Assembly: GCA_018658605.1 (NCBI GenBank)
Contig: JABHUV010000328.1
Location: 1-9,710 of the forward strand
Length of the DNA stretch: 9,710 bases
Direction: 5' to 3'
Source of the DNA: Planctomycetaceae bacterium
Lineage (GTDB): Bacteria; Planctomycetota; Planctomycetia; Pirellulales; Pirellulaceae
In this document: positions 7,049 to 9,710 of the stretch, one piece after another
Layout of the letters: each line of letters opens with the position of its first letter
Numbering within the stretch: the stretch's first letter is position 1
Made by a program: the position numbers and the translations under genes
The notes under the pieces: generated by a model
The model's input: only the letters and a program-made list of their open reading frames with translations
The model's database searches: none
What the model was told of the DNA's origin: nothing

Positions 7049-8506
7049 ATGACCCATCCATTACAAACAGCGAAACTCATTTCGAACCGACGCCAGTTCT
7101 TTGGTAAAACCGCGACTGGTATCGGCACTGCTGCACTGGCAAATCTGCTCACCGGGCAAACAACAGCGACGGCGGCCACTTCAACAGACCGCATCGGTGG
7201 TCTACCGGACATCCCACACTTTGCGCCTCGTGCAAAACGTGTCATTTATTTGCTGCAATCAGGCGCTCCGTCACAAGTCGATCTGCTCGCCCATAAACCC
7301 TCGCTCGAAAAGCTTCATTTGCAAAACTTGCCCGACAGTATCCGTGATGGACAACGGTTAACCGGCATGACCGCAGGACAAAAGAATTTTCCAATTGTAA
7401 AATCGCCTTACAAATTTACTCCACACGGAGAATCAGGGCGATATTTAAGTGAACTCCTCCCACATTTAAGCGGTGTGGTTGATGAATTATGCTTTATCCA
7501 TTCCATGCATACCGAGGCGATCAACCACGACCCTGCCATCACCTTTTTCCAGTCTGGACACCAGCAACCAGGGCGCCCTAGTCTCGGATCATGGCTCAGT
7601 TACGGATTGGGTAGCGAAACAGAAAACTTGCCATCGTTTGTTGTCATGTTGAGCCAAAACACATTTTCGCAGGCGCAACCATTGTATGATCGGTTGTGGG
7701 GTGGCGGATTCCTACCCTCTAAATTTCAGGGAGTCAAATTTCGCAGCCAAGGCGACCCAGTTTTATACCTGAAAGATCCGGCGGGACTAAAGCCAAGTCA
7801 AATCCGACCGTTACTCGACCAGATCGCCAAACTAAATCGGCTTCGTCAGCAAGAAGTTGGAGACCCTGAAATCAACGCTCGTATCGCCCAGTATGAAATG
7901 GCGTATCGCATGCAAACGTCTGTGCCTGAATTGGCCGACGTCTCTGATGAGCCCGAAAGTACTTTCAAACTTTATGGCGACGATTCTAAAACACCCGGCA
8001 CGCATGCTGCTAATTGTTTGATGGCACGCCGTTTGGCCGAAAGAGGCGTCCGCTTTATTCAAGTCTTTCATCGTGGTTGGGATCATCACAGCAACGTCCA
8101 ACAACATCTGCCTGGAATCGCCAAGGAAACGGATCAAGGTTCGGCTGCATTAATCGCGGATCTGAAACAACGTGATATGCTCAAAGACACGCTGGTAATT
8201 TGGGGCGGCGAATTTGGCCGCACTGTCTATGCCCAAGGAAATCCAGCAACGTTTGGTCGTGATCACCATCCACGTTGCTTTTCGATTTGGATGGCCGGTG
8301 GCGGGGTCAAACCGGGAATCGAATATGGCAAGACCGATGATTTTTGTTACAACATCGAAGAAAACCCTGTACATGTTCACGACTTCCATGCCACTATTTT
8401 ACATTGCTTGGGTATCGATCATGAACGTTTAACCTATCGCTTTCAAGGGCGAGATTATCGACTCACCGATGTTCATGGAAATGTCGTCCATGATATCTTG
8501 ACGTAA
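7049..8506 (+). CDS. DUF1501 family protein with Tat signal
   Basis: DUF1501 proteins belong to the alkaline-phosphatase/sulfatase-like fold group, but their reaction is not established. The start chosen is the ATG at 7049 because it gives the usual family N-terminus with a twin-arginine motif (SNRRQFFGK, R14-R15) followed by a hydrophobic stretch. A TTG at 6986 would overlap the upstream gene by 23 nt and add 21 polar residues. Family marks: VIYLLQSGAPSQVDLLAHKP at 65-84, where D78 probably binds metal; GWDHH (343-347); WGGEFGRT (385-392); GRDHHP (403-408); and HDFHATILHCLGI (444-456). At 485 residues it is a typical full length. It follows the cytochrome-like gene by 40 bp with no terminator visible, so the two are probably cotranscribed and work together outside the membrane. 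No Shine-Dalgarno is seen. Confidence 0.92.
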   Translation: MTHPLQTAKLISNRRQFFGKTATGIGTAALANLLTGQTTATAATSTDRIGGLPDIPHFAPRAKRVIYLLQSGAPSQVDLLAHKPSLEKLHLQNLPDSIRDGQRLTGMTAGQKNFPIVKSPYKFTPHGESGRYLSELLPHLSGVVDELCFIHSMHTEAINHDPAITFFQSGHQQPGRPSLGSWLSYGLGSETENLPSFVVMLSQNTFSQAQPLYDRLWGGGFLPSKFQGVKFRSQGDPVLYLKDPAGLKPSQIRPLLDQIAKLNRLRQQEVGDPEINARIAQYEMAYRMQTSVPELADVSDEPESTFKLYGDDSKTPGTHAANCLMARRLAERGVRFIQVFHRGWDHHSNVQQHLPGIAKETDQGSAALIADLKQRDMLKDTLVIWGGEFGRTVYAQGNPATFGRDHHPRCFSIWMAGGGVKPGIEYGKTDDFCYNIEENPVHVHDFHATILHCLGIDHERLTYRFQGRDYRLTDVHGNVVHDILT

Positions 8507-8511
8507 TGTCT

Positions 8512-9710
8512 CTAAGACTTTAATTCCGCGATCGGCTGATAATCCGGTTGTAGATATCGCGGGCGACCCGTCAAATCTTTCAAGGTAACCTGATCAGGTA
8601 AAATACCCAAGTTGTGGTAAATCGTGGAAAACACTTCGCTGTAATGCACCGGACGGTCTATCGGATGCTCCGCATACTTATTCGTATCACCGATGACCTG
8701 ACCGTTGTTCATGCCACCGCAAGCCAACAAGGCCATCGCGGTGTTAGTCCAATGATCACGGCCCGCTTTGTCGTTAATCTTCGGCGTCCGTCCAAATTCA
8801 CCCCAGATAACAACGGTGACATCATCCTGCATTCCTCGCTCGTGCAAGTCGGAAACCAAAGCGGTTATCCCTTCGTCCAGTTTAGGAATTACTTTCTTCC
8901 CACGAGAAAAATTTTCTCCGTGCCAATCGAAATCCGCCCATGAAACGGTTACGCAGCGTGCGCCGGCCTCTACCAAACGACGTGCCAATAAAAACTTTGA
9001 ATTGATCGCTTGATATCCCTTCGCACTATAAGATAAGATTTCCGGATCATCTTCACCGTAGCGTGCACGAATTGCCGGATCTTCCTGTTCGAGGTCTAAA
9101 GCATCTGCCAACTTGCTACTTGTCAGTACGTCTAGAGCTTGTTGAGTAAAGGAATCGGCCTGATCGGGAAATCCACTGCGATCCAAATTGCGTTTGATCG
9201 CATCGAGACCACTTAATAACTCACGACGATCATCGAACCGATTGACTAAAACCTCCGGTAAAACCATATCTGTTTTACCATCGCCCGACGGCTGAAAAGG
9301 CGCATGTGTTTGCCCAAGAAACCCTGGTCCAGGGAGGTTGTAAGGTAAATGTTCCATATGCATCGACAAATCCAACGTTGCTGGAATTTCGGGAATCACT
9401 GGACCATGCACTTTCGATAAAATCGATCCAAGTTCTGGCCAACCACCTTGAGGTTGATTCGCAAAACGATGCCCTGTAACGCATTGAAATGAAGAGTGCC
9501 TGCCGTCGGAACCAACGAGTGTTCGAATCGCCGTAAAACGATTCATCATGGCAGCCGTTTTTGGCATTAATTCGGATAGTTGGATTCCCGGAACGTTCGT
9601 TGAAATGGGCGCAAACTCACCACGGATATCAACAGGCGCATTAGGCTTCAAATCAATCATATCTTGATGAGGTGGTCCACCGGTCAAGTAAATCATAATG
9701 ACCGATTTGT
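8512..9710 (-). CDS. DUF1501 family protein, second type (5' end off the window)
   Basis: The frame is open to the right edge. Four residues (KSVI) precede the first visible methionine at 9696-9694, and that stretch, KSVIMIYLTGGPPHQD, is interior family sequence. The true start and any Tat signal therefore lie beyond 9710, and the visible part is 398 residues. Marks, numbered from that methionine: GGPPHQD with D12, DFDWHG (255-260), WGEFGRTP (298-305), GRDH (312-315) and ACGGM (325-329), then the C-terminal block PVHYSEVFSTIYHNLGI (349-365). It is clearly diverged from the DUF1501 at 7049-8506: TGGPPHQD instead of QSGAPSQVD, one Gly fewer in WGEFGRT, and DWH instead of GWDHH. It therefore belongs to another subgroup rather than a recent duplication. 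The stop is 5 bp from the other gene's stop, tail to tail. A cytochrome-like partner may lie off the right edge. Confidence 0.9.
   Translation of the reverse strand, partial: KSVIMIYLTGGPPHQDMIDLKPNAPVDIRGEFAPISTNVPGIQLSELMPKTAAMMNRFTAIRTLVGSDGRHSSFQCVTGHRFANQPQGGWPELGSILSKVHGPVIPEIPATLDLSMHMEHLPYNLPGPGFLGQTHAPFQPSGDGKTDMVLPEVLVNRFDDRRELLSGLDAIKRNLDRSGFPDQADSFTQQALDVLTSSKLADALDLEQEDPAIRARYGEDDPEILSYSAKGYQAINSKFLLARRLVEAGARCVTVSWADFDWHGENFSRGKKVIPKLDEGITALVSDLHERGMQDDVTVVIWGEFGRTPKINDKAGRDHWTNTAMALLACGGMNNGQVIGDTNKYAEHPIDRPVHYSEVFSTIYHNLGILPDQVTLKDLTGRPRYLQPDYQPIAELKS

Noticed and set aside
9694..9696. ATG at 9696 as the start of the second DUF1501 gene
   Set aside because: The preceding codons KSVI are in frame and part of the conserved KSVIMIYLTGG block, so the gene runs on beyond the right edge.

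Overview
The window looks like a chromosomal segment of a Planctomycetota bacterium, probably of the Pirellulales/Planctomycetales type. The strongest evidence is the set of lineage-typical families: a PSCyt1-DUF1549-DUF1553 protein and two DUF1501 proteins. These come in large paralogous numbers in planctomycetes and are uncommon elsewhere. Base composition looks close to half GC throughout, and most genes lack a clear Shine-Dalgarno sequence. The genus cannot be fixed from the sequence alone. I see no mobile element, RNA gene, CRISPR array or other sign of recent transfer.

Layout, left to right. Positions 1-816 (minus) hold a Tat-exported calcineurin-like metallophosphoesterase whose C-terminus lies off the left edge. 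A 123-bp divergent spacer (817-939) carries a good extended -10 promoter for that gene, overlapped by a perfect 6-bp inverted repeat. Positions 940-1470 (plus) encode a lipoprotein form of methionine sulfoxide reductase B. Two minus-strand genes follow, 30 bp apart and possibly one operon: a peptidoglycan-binding DD-carboxypeptidase (3743-2490), then a DapA/NanA-family lyase (2459-1494). A 103-bp divergent spacer leads to the plus-strand pair PSCyt1-DUF1549-DUF1553 (3847-7008) and DUF1501 (7049-8506). A second, diverged DUF1501 protein (minus, 8512 to the right edge) ends tail-to-tail with the first, 5 bp apart, and its N-terminus lies off the right edge.

How the genes fit together. Six of the seven products appear to act outside the cytoplasm: the phosphoesterase, the MsrB lipoprotein, the carboxypeptidase, the cytochrome-like protein and (for the partial copy, by family) both DUF1501 proteins. 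The lyase has no export signal. The best candidate for an undescribed system is the cytochrome-like protein with its DUF1501 partner. It would combine c-type heme sites, a carbohydrate-binding-like beta domain and an alkaline-phosphatase-like fold, which suggests an exported redox or hydrolytic complex acting on a polymer. That is inference, because neither DUF family has an established reaction that I know of. No intergenic stretch exceeds 300 bases.
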